The position numbers and the translations under genes are program-made. From assembly GCA_012932295.1 (NCBI GenBank), contig JAAONU010000006.1:31584882-31648881 (forward strand): a stretch of DNA of 64,000 bases. The letters are read 5' to 3'. The stretch is from Cyclina sinensis (Eukaryota; Mollusca; Bivalvia; Venerida; Veneridae). Positions 48,162 through 59,900 of this stretch are shown one piece after another. A model generated the notes under the pieces. That model saw only the letters and a list, made by a program, of their open reading frames with translations. It had not been told where the DNA came from and made no database searches. Every line of letters begins with the position of its first letter. Position 1 is the stretch's first letter.

Positions 48162-49141
48162 AAATGTATATATTTTATGTCAACACAACAGAAGATTTAT
48201 CTGCAAGATGATGGGTAAAAGACAACAACTCAACATGTTTTTCTAGGTTTTGTAAAGTGTCTGTCTCAATTCATAAAAGCACAATATTTAACCGTTTATT
48301 ATGAAGTAAATATGAAGAGAAGGTTGGAAACCTTTTATCAAGTTCCCAATATCATTCAAGTAGAGTGCTAGCAGCATTTTATATTTAGTGTTTTAATTAA
48401 GTCTGTTTGGTCTTACACCACACGAATTTTCGGTACGTTGATGAACTCTGAATGACTGTATTTTTGACAAATCTGCTACATTTATGGTGCTTTATTTAAA
48501 AAAACAACCACAGATATAGGAATGAAATACATTGTAAAGCTCAGTTCTATGTTCACAATTATCATCTTCCATCTAATGCCGACTTATTTTGTAACTCCAT
48601 TTTCTTCTGTTAACCCATAAACGTTGACCAGAAAACAAGAATCTGAACATACTTTCTGCCATTTTTGAAAACACAATTCAGTTTTAGTATCGATTTTATT
48701 GCTTTGAAGCAAAAACGAATTTGTATTGTAATTTCTTACTTTAAGTTTTTTTTCACTATTTGATTATACCATCGTATAAGCAACAACATATACTATCCAC
48801 CATTAAGGTATTTACTAAGAACTGACTGTGCATGCGTGCGACACCATATTATTACTATTTTTAAGTGTCCATACCCTCAAAATTAAGGCCCTGTTTTATT
48901 TAAGAGGGTGTTTTCTGGTCAATCTTCCAAAAGGGGTTGGTTCTTTTTAAAAGTGCCTTCCTTGAGTAGAATATATGCTTTACTGGAGAAGCCCATATGA
49001 AAAAAGTATATGTATGAATATTTTCTGCAATTCTTAACACAACTTTGAGATATGGCAGTCACAGAATATGCTAAATGGCAGATCTTTAGACACTGCTATC
49101 CCTAAACAGAATAAACTATAATAATAAGAAGAAGAATTCAC
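48162..49141. other. Intron without recognisable genes
   Basis: AT-rich, with no repeats or domain-bearing frames recognised between the end of family A copy 4 and exon 49142. Confidence 0.5.
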
Positions 49142-49330
49142 TCTTTCCATCCACAAATGAGCACACATAGCCAAGTTCACAGTACTCAGCTAGGCCATTG
49201 AAGCAAACCATATTTTCTGGGCAAGGCAGTATCTTCCCATTCTCGCAAAGAACACCATCATTGCACCTAACACATTCTGCCTGTCCTGTTGTGTAGGTGG
49301 TGAAGCCACTTCTACATGGAATCATTTCAC
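49142..49330 (-). CDS. Cysteine-rich exon (GCC2/GCC3-like) of large receptor-like gene
   Basis: Partial CDS, 189 nt, phase 1 to 1. The acceptor is TTTTCTTGCAG and the donor AAAGA|GTGAATT. It encodes EMIPC followed by CRSGFTTYTTGQAECVRC, then C-x-E-N-G and paired cysteines: the GCC2/GCC3 / ephrin-receptor-like spacing C-x-x-G-[FY]-x-x-x-x-x-G-x-x-x-C-x-x-C. The module is secreted or extracellular by nature. It is the most upstream exon I regard as firm. The next exon is 7.8 kb away across an intron full of repeats. The family assignment rests on cysteine spacing only. Confidence 0.85.
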
Positions 49331-49463
49331 CTGCAAGAAAACATTAACACTTCATAAGATGCTAGAAAGCAATATGAAACCACCAATAAAATCTGTAACC
49401 ATCTGTTAATAACATGCAACAGCATAAAAAAAAATGTCAAAGAAAAACTATGTGTCACTGCCC

Positions 49464-49600
49464 CTCTTGTGGTAAACATACAACAAGTCAGTGAAGTTAA
49501 CCATTTATTCTTGTGGTAAACATACAACAAGTCAGTGAAGTTAACCATTTATTCTTGTGGTAAACATACAACAAGTCAGTGAAGTTAACCATTTATTCTT
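49464..49600 (+). repeat. 44-bp tandem repeat, three copies
   Basis: ttgtggtaaacatacaacaa followed by gtcagtgaagttaaccattt repeats at exactly 44 bp (about 49465, 49509, 49553) with hardly any change, so the amplification is recent. It lies about 130 bp upstream of exon 49142-49330. Confidence 0.9.
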
Positions 49601-50084
49601 ATAGATGTGATAAAAAGCTGAAATTACACAAAAAACATCTGTAAGGATCTAATAGCAGACATAGTGTGGAATTTGATGGTACAAAGGTGTTTGTCAATAA
49701 CTATATTTAAATAACAAAGACAAAGGAATGGTAGATTTTATAATGTGGGGGTTTTTTCTATACATAAAAATTAAGCTTTCTTAAATAGGTACTAAAACAG
49801 ACTCGGTACGAAATGTAAAATGAAACCAATTTTGTGCAACAATCAATGTACTTTATACTTTCAAAAACTTCGACTTTTATCAATTGATTACATATGATCA
49901 AAGGCTTATGTAAATAGAGAATACAGCTTACACCGTGAAGGGACAAGGATTAAAAGACTAAATGTTTTAGTTTGTGGGAAAAACGTCCGCCTTTTTGCAG
50001 TTTTAATTAAGCAGGTCAAAAATAAGTGAAGCCAAAGATCGTTAAACAATGAAAATGAAAAGGTGGAAAGTGCCAGGTACCTAC

Positions 50085-50108
50085 CTATGGTTCCAGCACA
50101 CTTCCCGT
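50085..50108 (-). CDS. Candidate 24-nt microexon upstream of the first firm exon of the GCC2/GCC3-REJ gene
   Basis: Reading the minus strand, an AG acceptor at 50109-50110 and a strong donor (CATAG|GTAGGT) bound 24 nt. In phase 1 to phase 1 they encode GKCAGTIG, which joins in frame to the exon at 49330 to give a cysteine spacing typical of the end of an EGF-like or cysteine-rich module. The phase pattern equals that of the following seven exons. The acceptor has only a moderate pyrimidine tract and the exon is very short, so this is a proposal, not a firm call. The exon upstream of it, with the start codon and signal peptide, was not found in the window. Confidence 0.4.
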   Translation of the reverse strand, partial: TGSVLEP

Positions 50109-50454
50109 CTGATATTTAATCAATATCACTTTCAAAATAATACAAGGGACTTCCTTTTAAACAAACAAATGTATATTAAGATTCCCAACTTGAAGGGAAA
50201 ATATAAAGGTGACCGCCTTGGAACAGTCAGTGAACAATAAGGCAATGATGCTGAATGCCTAAACTAAGCAACTTATATATGAACCGCGTCATGCGATTTC
50301 CTACCTTCAGGATTTTTTCTTCATTACGAGAAATGACGTACAAACTACGCATACAATTCCGGGAAAAACTGACTGTCAGTTTTGTTGTTTTAAGATTTTA
50401 GTTTCCATACACTTACAATATTTATTAAATATTTGATAATTCTTTCATGAATGT

Positions 50455-53400
50455 ATGGACAACAGAATGGATGACCTGAAGGTAATTTCTTTAAAATTAT
50501 ATGTTCTTGTGGATTTCTTTCATTATTTAAAACAAACAACAATATTTTGGTAATGATCGACCAAGGCTTAAACTCACAGCTTACGGCGTACGAAGATACA
50601 CCTACTTATGCAATATAAATGTGAGCAAAACCACTCGACCACAGCTGTAAACCAAGAAAAGATGTACAAAATATATGTCTACATTGGCCTACTAATGTAG
50701 AATCTAGACTTAGACTTAATTTAACTGCAGCATACAGTACAGTAACGTTAGATGAAAATCTGACTCAAACCCCTGATATTGAACAGAATCCGATTTCATC
50801 TAATTACTGATATTTATAAATTGTACTGTAACTGAATAACCCTAGAACCTTTATGCAAATACAAATATTTTGAAGTATATTAACTAAAAAAAAAAAAAGG
50901 TTTTAAAATCTTACCGCGCAGTTGTCATTCCTAAAAAATCGATAATTTACGATTTATATTTAATACACTACCTAAACTTTAATTAGTCGCGGTGGTGTAG
51001 TGAATAAACATGTACGCTCAGAATCAATTTTGACATTTTGCTATGCGAGTTCAAAACCTCAGAAGAGAGATTTTTTTTCTCTTTTTCTTTTTTTTTTAAC
51101 ATGTTAAGATTTTTTGTAACACTTGTGACTAGTTTAATGTGATAGCATAAAATCAGAATATTTGATTTCAGGTTGTGATGTGGACAGCGTGGATGATGTT
51201 ACATGTATATAAATAGTATAAGTTTTGCATAAACAAGGCACTCAAGTGCAAACACCACACGTGAACTTAAATCTATTTTTTCAGGATCTTGAGGAACTGT
51301 TTAACAAACACTTTGGTCGGCAGTCTTTTACAGAAACACCAATAGAAATTGATGACGATGATGAAACATCAGAGTTTGATGAATCTCTTTTTTTCACGAG
51401 AACAAGGATTGAGAAAAGCATACAGGATCTTGCGGATAGCCAGAGAAATAGTTATGTTTCTTTGGAAGAAACTGAAGCAGTAGAAGCAGCATATGGACCC
51501 TCTGGGGATGCTGATCAATGAGATACAAATGCAGGGAATAGTGATCTCGAGACAGACGACCATTCCACTAATTTAAAGTGTTGCTCCAAAAAGCCTTGTC
51601 TAGAAAGGTTTGATGACGTTGATGACCATATACTTGATGTTTGTGAGATGACAAAAAATGAAAAAGAAATGTTGATTACGGGCTCCTTACTGCCAGTTGA
51701 TAGACAAAAACATGGAAAGGTGACAGAAAGCGAAACAGATACTCATTTACATACAGAGGTGTTAAGATATGCCGTGAGTGCTTCAAACATGTGTACGACA
51801 TAGGCAACTGGACATTAAAGGCAATTATGAAGCACATAAAAATAAACGGAAAAGTTCCAAGAATGCATGGAAATACCCATAAACGTCCGCATAAAGGTCT
51901 TTCTTATGAACAAGTCCGTAGATGCGTCGACTTTATTGACATACAGGGTGAAGAATTCGGGTGGCCTATGCCGGCACCTCCCCGGGGTCGAGATGAAATT
52001 CCACCAGTTTATCTTCCTGCTAGTTTTACTAAGAAAGCCATGCATGCTGAATACACTGAAGCTTGTAGAAAGCTTACGTTAAAACCAGTAGGTCTTACGT
52101 CATTTAAAAACATATGGGCACAATGTCTACCACACATTAAAATTGCATCACTGCGGGATGACGTTTGTCAGAAATGTGAGTTAATAAGCAAACAGGTACA
52201 AGCAGCGACAACAGAGGCAGGGAAGCTTGAAGCCACCCAAGCCCTACAGGAACACATTATGCATGCGCAATCTGAGCGTGATTTCTACAGGCAGACCGTA
52301 GCGCGTGCCCAGGAGGAAACACCTTCCACAAGAGACCCTGGAACTGTGCCTCCTTGTTCTACAGAATACAGGGATATCCACTTCACTTTTGATTTTAGCC
52401 AGCAGGTTTCGATACCACATCGTTTTCGACAAATGGGACCACTCTACTTTGTGACAGCCAGGAAGGTGCAGCTGTTTGGTGTACGCGATGACGGGCGGGC
52501 ATGTCAGTATAACTACCTTATTGACGAAAATGAGTCCATAAGTATGCCAATTGTTTATTAGTGTATCTGCTATCTTAAATAAACACCTAACAGATAACGG
52601 GATGTTAAATATTTTAGCTGTACTGACTTGTTCTGTTTTATAATATGTAATCAAACACTTGCTTTGTTTGATGTATTGTTGTGCTAGAATGTACAAGTAA
52701 TAATTTTAGATTTCTCCTGAATCATATTTATGAAGTATTTCAGTAAACATATATTACAGGTACAGATGGATCAGAATGCCACGGTCCAAATGCTGCCCTG
52801 TCTATGCTGGACCACACTTTGACTTACTTCGGGTATGGTGAGAAACGCTGTGTCCTTCATTGCGACAATTGTTTTGGTAGGTGCAGTAGAATTATTAAAA
52901 TGTGATAAAAAGATAATATCTAGGACATTTCAAGTATGATTAAATGTGAGTTTATGGTGTCGAATAAACTTGAATTCTTGTTATTTATAATGCACTGAAG
53001 AGTATTGTGAACATAAACGGTTTCCAAAGCTGAAAATGTATTAAACATTCCAAAACATCTTCATAACTTTTTAAAGAGACAGGACATTTACTTCTCCGTT
53101 TCAAATTTATGTTATACTTTCACAGGGCAGAATAAAAACCGCTACACACTGGCATATCTGTGTTGGAGGGTGATGGTTGGTTTGCACGAGGAGATTGACT
53201 TACATATGCAGGTTCCCGGGCATACAAGGTAAACCTTTTCACTACAGAAACTCAGCTTTAAGAAACTACTTCTTATGAGATTTCTTAAACAGACTTTTAC
53301 AAAAAAAAAATGTATAAACGTCTAAGAAATAAATCAACATGCTGTTATATCGATTAAAATACCGACAGTACAATTTCAGTACTTTCGACCCCGTTTTGAA

Positions 53401-54061
53401 AAGAATATTTATCTATGATAGAGCTTTTAGATATAAACATTTATAACAATATTATCATTTCTTACACTAACTGTTGTTATCCAGACAGTAACATTTATCA
53501 AAAAATGCTATACCGGACTGTTTTGACTTTATACATTTAAAGTATAGAAATGATATTTTCAACTGAATATATATAAGCGAACGTATGAAATTTTTTTCCA
53601 GGTGTAATGTTGATGCAGGGTTTGCACACATAAAGAAACTGTATAGAAGGACAGACACTGATATTGCTTCCAATAACTCGTTGCTCTCATTACCTGAGAA
53701 GTGCTAAATCAAATGTAGCGCTCACATATAAAACCAGTGACAGGGAAGAACGCTGTAACTGGAAGGACTGGAAACATTTCTTGGAGCGCTTTTTCAACCA
53801 CTTCCGGGAATATCCAAATTCTTCCATTTCTCTTTTAGGTCAGCTGAACAGGGATATGTTTTTATGAAGACGAAGGCAGACGACGCTGTTGAGATAAGAA
53901 AGTGTCTCATTAATCGTATACAACAGCTGGACGTTTATGCGCGTCCTACAATAATTCATGCGGCTGGCTTGTCTGCAGAATGTCAACGCTACTTATATAA
54001 GTCTGTTCGACCTTTTGTACGACCAAACTGTCAGGACATTACATGCCCACCCTGTAACTAG
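50455..54061 (+). pseudogene. Decayed five-exon gene of a transposase-like family (H-x-D-N-C-x-G-Q-N-K-N core)
   Basis: Exons are 50455-50481 (MDNRMDDLK), 51285-52541, 52760-52876, 53126-53228 and 53602-54061, all with GT/AG borders. Phases agree at the first four junctions. The long exon has CCSKKPCLERFDDV, a GVKICRECFKHVYDIG zinc-finger-like strand, GNTHKRPHKGLSYEQVRRCV, and RDDVCQKCE. Exons 3-4 give HCDNCFG|QNKNRY and PGHTR|C. The end is GLSAECQRYLYKSVRP...TCPPC. I know this order from a large uncharacterised family in cnidarians, molluscs and fish (possibly DUF7869), thought to be transposon-derived with an RNase H-like core. Damage: an in-frame TGA at 51519, a frameshift in an A-run near 51708, and frameshifts near 53664 and 53815. 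A polyadenylation-like AATAAA follows at 54064. Confidence 0.8.
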
Positions 54062-56967
54062 GTAATAAAACTGATTTAACTAGAACTGTGCTCATATTTG
54101 CGTTTGATATAATTCTTCACAAATCTGTATATAAATCTATATATGAAACTGTTTAAAATCATTCCAAATGTACATGTTGATATTGTGCTTATCAAAAATA
54201 CACCATAAATGACACAGTGTGTGTACTCTTATTGTAGAGTTTGGCGGGATTGGACACTTTGATAGAATGAATAACATCACACAATTGTTTCTTGAAATTA
54301 AAATCACATATATATGAAAATAGTTCCGGAGTGAGAAATACTTTCTTAAAGTGAAATGACGTTTTTGACGTCGTTTAAGGCTTCCAATGATGTCGTTTTT
54401 AAAAAACACCTACATACTTTAAAATGATACATAATATTAAAAATTTCAAGTTGGTGTGTTAAATTTACAGATCCTCACTGTCAAAAGGCTGAATTTTATA
54501 ATTGATTAAAAAAAAAACCAAAATTGCCAAAAATGTCCCCAAGGTCGGTTTTCGCATAACTTGGCTCATATGCATATATTTGCCTTAAAAAGGCAGACAG
54601 ACTTAAAGAGGAAGTCCTTTAACAATTCTAAATAGAACATTAAATGTCTTTCAATAATTTACAAGTATGCATGAAATAATACTGCATGACAACTCAGTCC
54701 AGGGAAAGTTGGCTGAAAAACCAAGGAGTTAACTCTCTGGCTTATCAGCATGGGTTTAATTACTCTGTCCAGCTAACTGACCATTTTAATTTATTGCCGT
54801 TTGCCAGAAATCTAATACTGCATAACTGCTAACTGGGAGAAGAGAGTTAGAAACTGTGAATGATTGTTGGATGTTCTAGAGACCTACAGAAATGTTGGTG
54901 CCAACACAGACTATTGTCAGGTGATTTTAAATCTGAAGAGGAATTTTGATCAAGGCTTGACTCCTATTTTGTAGATCTACAGTGATAAAACCTCAGCATC
55001 TGTTCATAATACACCATATGTATAAAATACAGTAAGTGGTAGACAATTGTTCTAGTGCTTTAATTATGTAAGGATGCACAAACATGTCAGGTGTGTTTTG
55101 AGGGCTTGAACAATACAATGATATACATACTGCAGACATGCTTTAGTTAGTTTTACAAAGTCTGTGAAATATTATGTACTTCTTCAATTAAATTGCACTG
55201 TCGTGGAATATTTATTTAGTACACATTAATTATCCCCAAAACCCAGAGGCTTTTTTGCCTTTGTAAGTACATCCTAAGTTTAATCTGAGCAATGTGAAAT
55301 AACTAGTGCAACAACACATGGTGCTTAGTGTGTGGATCTCTGATTCTGCATGTGCTCTACATTTGAATCATGTGCCTGTTCCTTTTTGCTTCTAATGAAA
55401 GTCACAAATTATTTGGTAATTTAGTTAACTGATTGGTTTGACCTCTTTAATGTTTTATACATTATTCTGGTAATCATAAATACACATTAATGACTGCTAT
55501 GATTTCTATGGTTTTTGGACAAAAGTGTCTTATGATTAACAATTGAATACACATGTTTATCCATTAAATAAACAAACTGAAACTGAAAGCAACTCATCTG
55601 AAGTACCATATTAGTCTGTAGACAAAACATAAAAAATGATCACAGAAAGGTAAAAATCAAACCTCTAAAGCCATGTTTCAGAGCTATTGACACCGCGTTT
55701 TTAGAAAACAGCATAATGGACTTTGATAATGTCCATAATTTCTAACAGTTTACAGGATTTGCTTGGCAGGAAGACCGTTAGTTAAGTTACAGTAATTAAA
55801 ATGCCAGGCAAATACAACTGAAACCTGACAGTTACATTATTATGTCAAATTTTACTGTCTTGTTTCTATTACTGTATATTGATAAGTACATGTATATAAG
55901 TATCACATCAAACTGATAAGAATATTCCATCATTCTGTATGCCTCTGCCAAAATAAATATGTAGAATTGACTTGTTAATTATTAAAATGAGATCTTGTCA
56001 ACACAAGACTGCATTTTATTCTTATAATATAATTTACCTTTAGCCATAAAAAATACAAAACTAACATGCAACTTTAATTTCTAGTGGATTATTTTAAAAC
56101 GTACTTTAAAATTCACAGCTTTATTATAAAATCTTTTAAGTTTATCTCAGGTTCACAAAATAAATATTTCAATTTTTTGTAGTTGTTACTTTAACTCACA
56201 ATCTGTTGTTCTATACATATCAGATAAATAATGCATCTGCTGGTCAGTTTTATTACAAAAGATCAAGTAACTATTGGCTTGGAGACCCCATAATTTATTG
56301 CAGCCATGTGTTTGCAATCAGTAGAGGTCATTCAAATGATTTGCCTAACTGATTATAACAGTACTCATGCTGAGGTGTGAAGGCTCAGCTCTGAGCCCTG
56401 AATCGTCCAATTTGCTATAGACTGAACTTAAGAAGCTTTTCAATGTAAACCGAAATATTTGAAATCTCACAATTGAACGTTTGGAAATGTACTTAAATAT
56501 TTACACACATAAAAAAGGCACAAAAAACCGACTAGAACACAAAAGAGACTTGAAAATTGTAAATAATGTACAGCTAAGCAAACACAACAATCAGTTGAAA
56601 TAAAGTATGTTCCTAATATGACCATATTATGCTATTATCAACAAACTTCCTGCAATTTGCACTAAAGCCCCCTTTAGCAAAAAAGGTAAAAAGGGCACAT
56701 TGTCATCCATAAATCAGTAAACTTACATTCCATAACTTGCCAAATGCAAGTCTACGAACTCAAGGAAATCTTAATTTCAATTTATGTGAATCTTCAAAGA
56801 ACATGGAATGAAATGTACACAATTTACAACCCACAAAGGTTACAAAATAATTTATCAGTATGTTCTCCAAATGCCATATTCTACAACCTAACCTTTGAAC
56901 ACTCTTTAGTTTACTATTAACTTCATAAATACGTTCTCTAATTGTAAATTCTAACAAAATGGGACAG
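54062..56967. other. AT-rich intergenic or intronic region without recognisable genes
   Basis: No open frame has family likeness, and I saw no repeats beyond short AT words. It separates the transposase-like pseudogene from the Pao remnant. The missing first exon of the receptor gene could lie here, but I found no signal-peptide-coding exon with a phase-1 donor. Confidence 0.45.
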
Positions 56968-59900
56968 TTATTCATCGCTCAGAAGCAACACAAGCTCCAA
57001 TATTGGTCTTGTAAATGTAACAGTTTTCCCGTCGCGCCTCATGCATACACTTAATTTGCACACTTTCCTGTCGGTGCTTGGGTATACTTTTTCAACAATG
57101 CCACTGATTTCACAAAACTTCTGAATCTTTAATTAGAACAATGTCTCCTTCTTGGAGGATTTCAGGTTAAACTTCCCATTTTTGCCTTGTTTGCAAATGA
57201 TGCAGGTATTCAGAACGCCATCTTTTCCAGAACTTATCTGCCAAAAGCTGAATGCGTTTCCACTCAGACTTGTAAATATCCTTCAAACTGAGCTGTCTGA
57301 AATCACTGGCTATGCAGTCAAGTTTCTGCGTGAGTATAGCTGCTGGACTAAGAATCTCAGGAATGTCACTATCTGAGGACACAGGAGCTATAGGTCTAGC
57401 GTTCACGATAGCACACACTTCTGCCATGACAGTTATCAATTCATCATGTGTCAAGTTTGCACAAGAATAACTGCTAAGAATGGAGTCTAATATTCTCCAT
57501 ACAACACCAACCATTCTGTCCCAAATGCCCCCCATGTGCGAAGCATGGGGTGGGTTAAATACCCACGAAACACCATTTTCTTTCGGAAGATTTTTCACTG
57601 AACAGTCCTCCACATTTACCACATTAACTCTCAATTCATTGGTTGCCCCTACAAAGTTTGTTCCTCTGTCAGAACGGAATAACTTCACATTTCCATAATG
57701 AGACATAAATCTTCTCAATGCATTAATGAAAGCAGACGACGACATCTCCTCCACTACCTTTATATGATCACTCTTATTGTTAGACAGGTAAAAAGTATTC
57801 CCCAACACTTACTGTTGGCTTGTCCACCTCTTGTTCTTCGCGTTATGACACTCCATGGCCCGAAAGCATCAACTCCTACAAATGTAAAAGGGGCAGCGGG
57901 TTCAAGTCTGTCCTTTGGTAGATCTGCCATAACTTGCCGTACATGTCTACCCCTCAGTCTTCTACACTAAATGCAAATATTGATCACTGAAGTGATAAGT
58001 TTTTTTGGCACCTACGATCCAGTAACCGTTTGTCCTTAGGGCATCTTCTGTAAAATATCTACCCTGATGTCTTACATGTTTATGATAATGTCTTACAAGC
58101 AAAATCCCGACATGATGCTTCTTTGGAATGATTGTGGGATGCTTTTCGCGGTTAGTGAGATCAGCTTGCTTCAGTCTCCCACAGATGCGCAGAACTCCAT
58201 TGTTATCTAAAAATGGATTGAGTGAGATGATCGAGCTACCTGTTTTGTTTCAGCATAGCATATTCTTCTTTAAAACATTCTTGCTGCATAATTCTTAATA
58301 TCAGATCTTCAGCACTTTCATGATAATTGTTGCTATAATCAAGGTCTCGCTTAAAAATGTCAATGTAGAGATCTGTCTTACGTTTCTGAGAACGCGCTAC
58401 ACCTTGCAAGAAAGCTATTTTCAAACTCAACCCTGTAGAAAACCGTTCAAACTTGTGTGTTTCCAGTGTATCGTAGGACCGACTTACATCAATCAACTTT
58501 TACCATAGTGGCTGACGCTTGAACACGCACTTCCTTATCTGTGGATGGGTCGACAAGAGGGAAGCTGACAATGGATTCACTATTGTGTGTAGTCAGATCT
58601 GGTCCAGACAACCAATGACTGTGAGGTAAGTCCAATGCAGTGATTCCTCTTGTAGCACAATCAGCCGGTTTTAAATGGGTCGGAACGTAATTCCACTGTT
58701 CTGGGTTTGATAACTTGCGAATTTTATCGACTCTATTGCTTACAGAAGTGAAAATGTCGTGTACTGTTACAAATGTAACCTAGAACAACCTTGCTGTCAG
58801 AATAGTACTTCACCTTATCAAAGTCTAAGTCTATTCAGGGTTTTTTTTTACTAACAAATTCTTCCCCTTGCTTTTCTTCCCCAAAAAATTGATTTTCCCC
58901 TGCACCAAATTTAACATATTCTGATTGTTTTGGTAAAATATTATAACATTCTCTTTCATTAAACAGTAATTTATTTTCAAACATTCGTTTTATGGACAAG
59001 TGCGATTTTATATTCGATCCAGAGCTAAATATAGCAAGTATTATGCCATTTTGTCACAGCATTCCTCACTCGCTAAAAAAAAACATGTAGACAGGAACCA
59101 AATTCATTTGGGTTCTGATGTATACCATGACAGGAACCATTCTTATTTCTTCATCCGGGGAAAATCCCAGAAAAATGTCTAACAACTGGAGAAAGTATAA
59201 CAAAAAGTTTAAACTTTCTGATGTAAAAAGAACAAAGCGTATTGAATCTTTTCTTCGGAAAAAAAGATAAATCTCCATCGGATCAAAACTCTGAGTCAGG
59301 GAATTTTTACAGACATAGGTGGATGAACAGGATGAAACAGAAAGTACGATCAGCGCCGACAGCAGAAGCGTGTTAGTCAGTAATTGTACCAGTACTCGAC
59401 CTGAACCTGAAAGTAACAAACTTGACAATCGCTGTTTCAGCTCAACAAAAATACGAGGCCAGATACTCTTGGTTACACTACAGTCTTTGAAATGATTGTT
59501 AATCTGTTAAAAGACAGAAAAGACAGAGACATGCCCCTGTAGTTTTAAATTGTTCAAGAGTGATTATCTGTTTACAGTCAGAGTATTGAAAACTGCAGAA
59601 GATTGCAATTAAAAAAAAGGTTTATTCACTTTCCCCTAACTGGCCTTTTTCGCACGCTTTTTTCCCCTTTTCACTAGCGTCCAGCGTTTTCCCCTTTTCC
59701 TAACCACCCCCCCCCCCCTCCCCCCCACTCCCGCTATTTCTTCTTAAACAATGCTATCCATTTCAACAGCCAATACTGCCGCGCACAACTCTAAACGAGG
59801 TATTGTGTGACCACTTGACGCCGCAACTTTTGCTTTTCCCATTACAAAGCTTGAATTAAACTCTCCCTTTGCTGTTTGACATACCAAATAAGCAGATGCG

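Noticed and set aside
50281..50400. Possible first exon of the minus-strand gene (ATG AAG AAA AAA TCC, then a GTAGGA donor)
   Set aside because: A stop follows after five codons and no signal peptide is encoded; could at most be an untranslated exon.
52244..52696. 150-codon minus-strand open frame
   Set aside because: Antisense of the conserved long exon of the transposase-like pseudogene, with no family likeness of its own.
59066..59428. 120-codon minus-strand frame with a hydrophobic stretch like a membrane protein
   Set aside because: It lies inside the insertion in the Pao remnant, and the opposite strand has the lysine-rich transposase-like reading, so the hydrophobic run is its complement.
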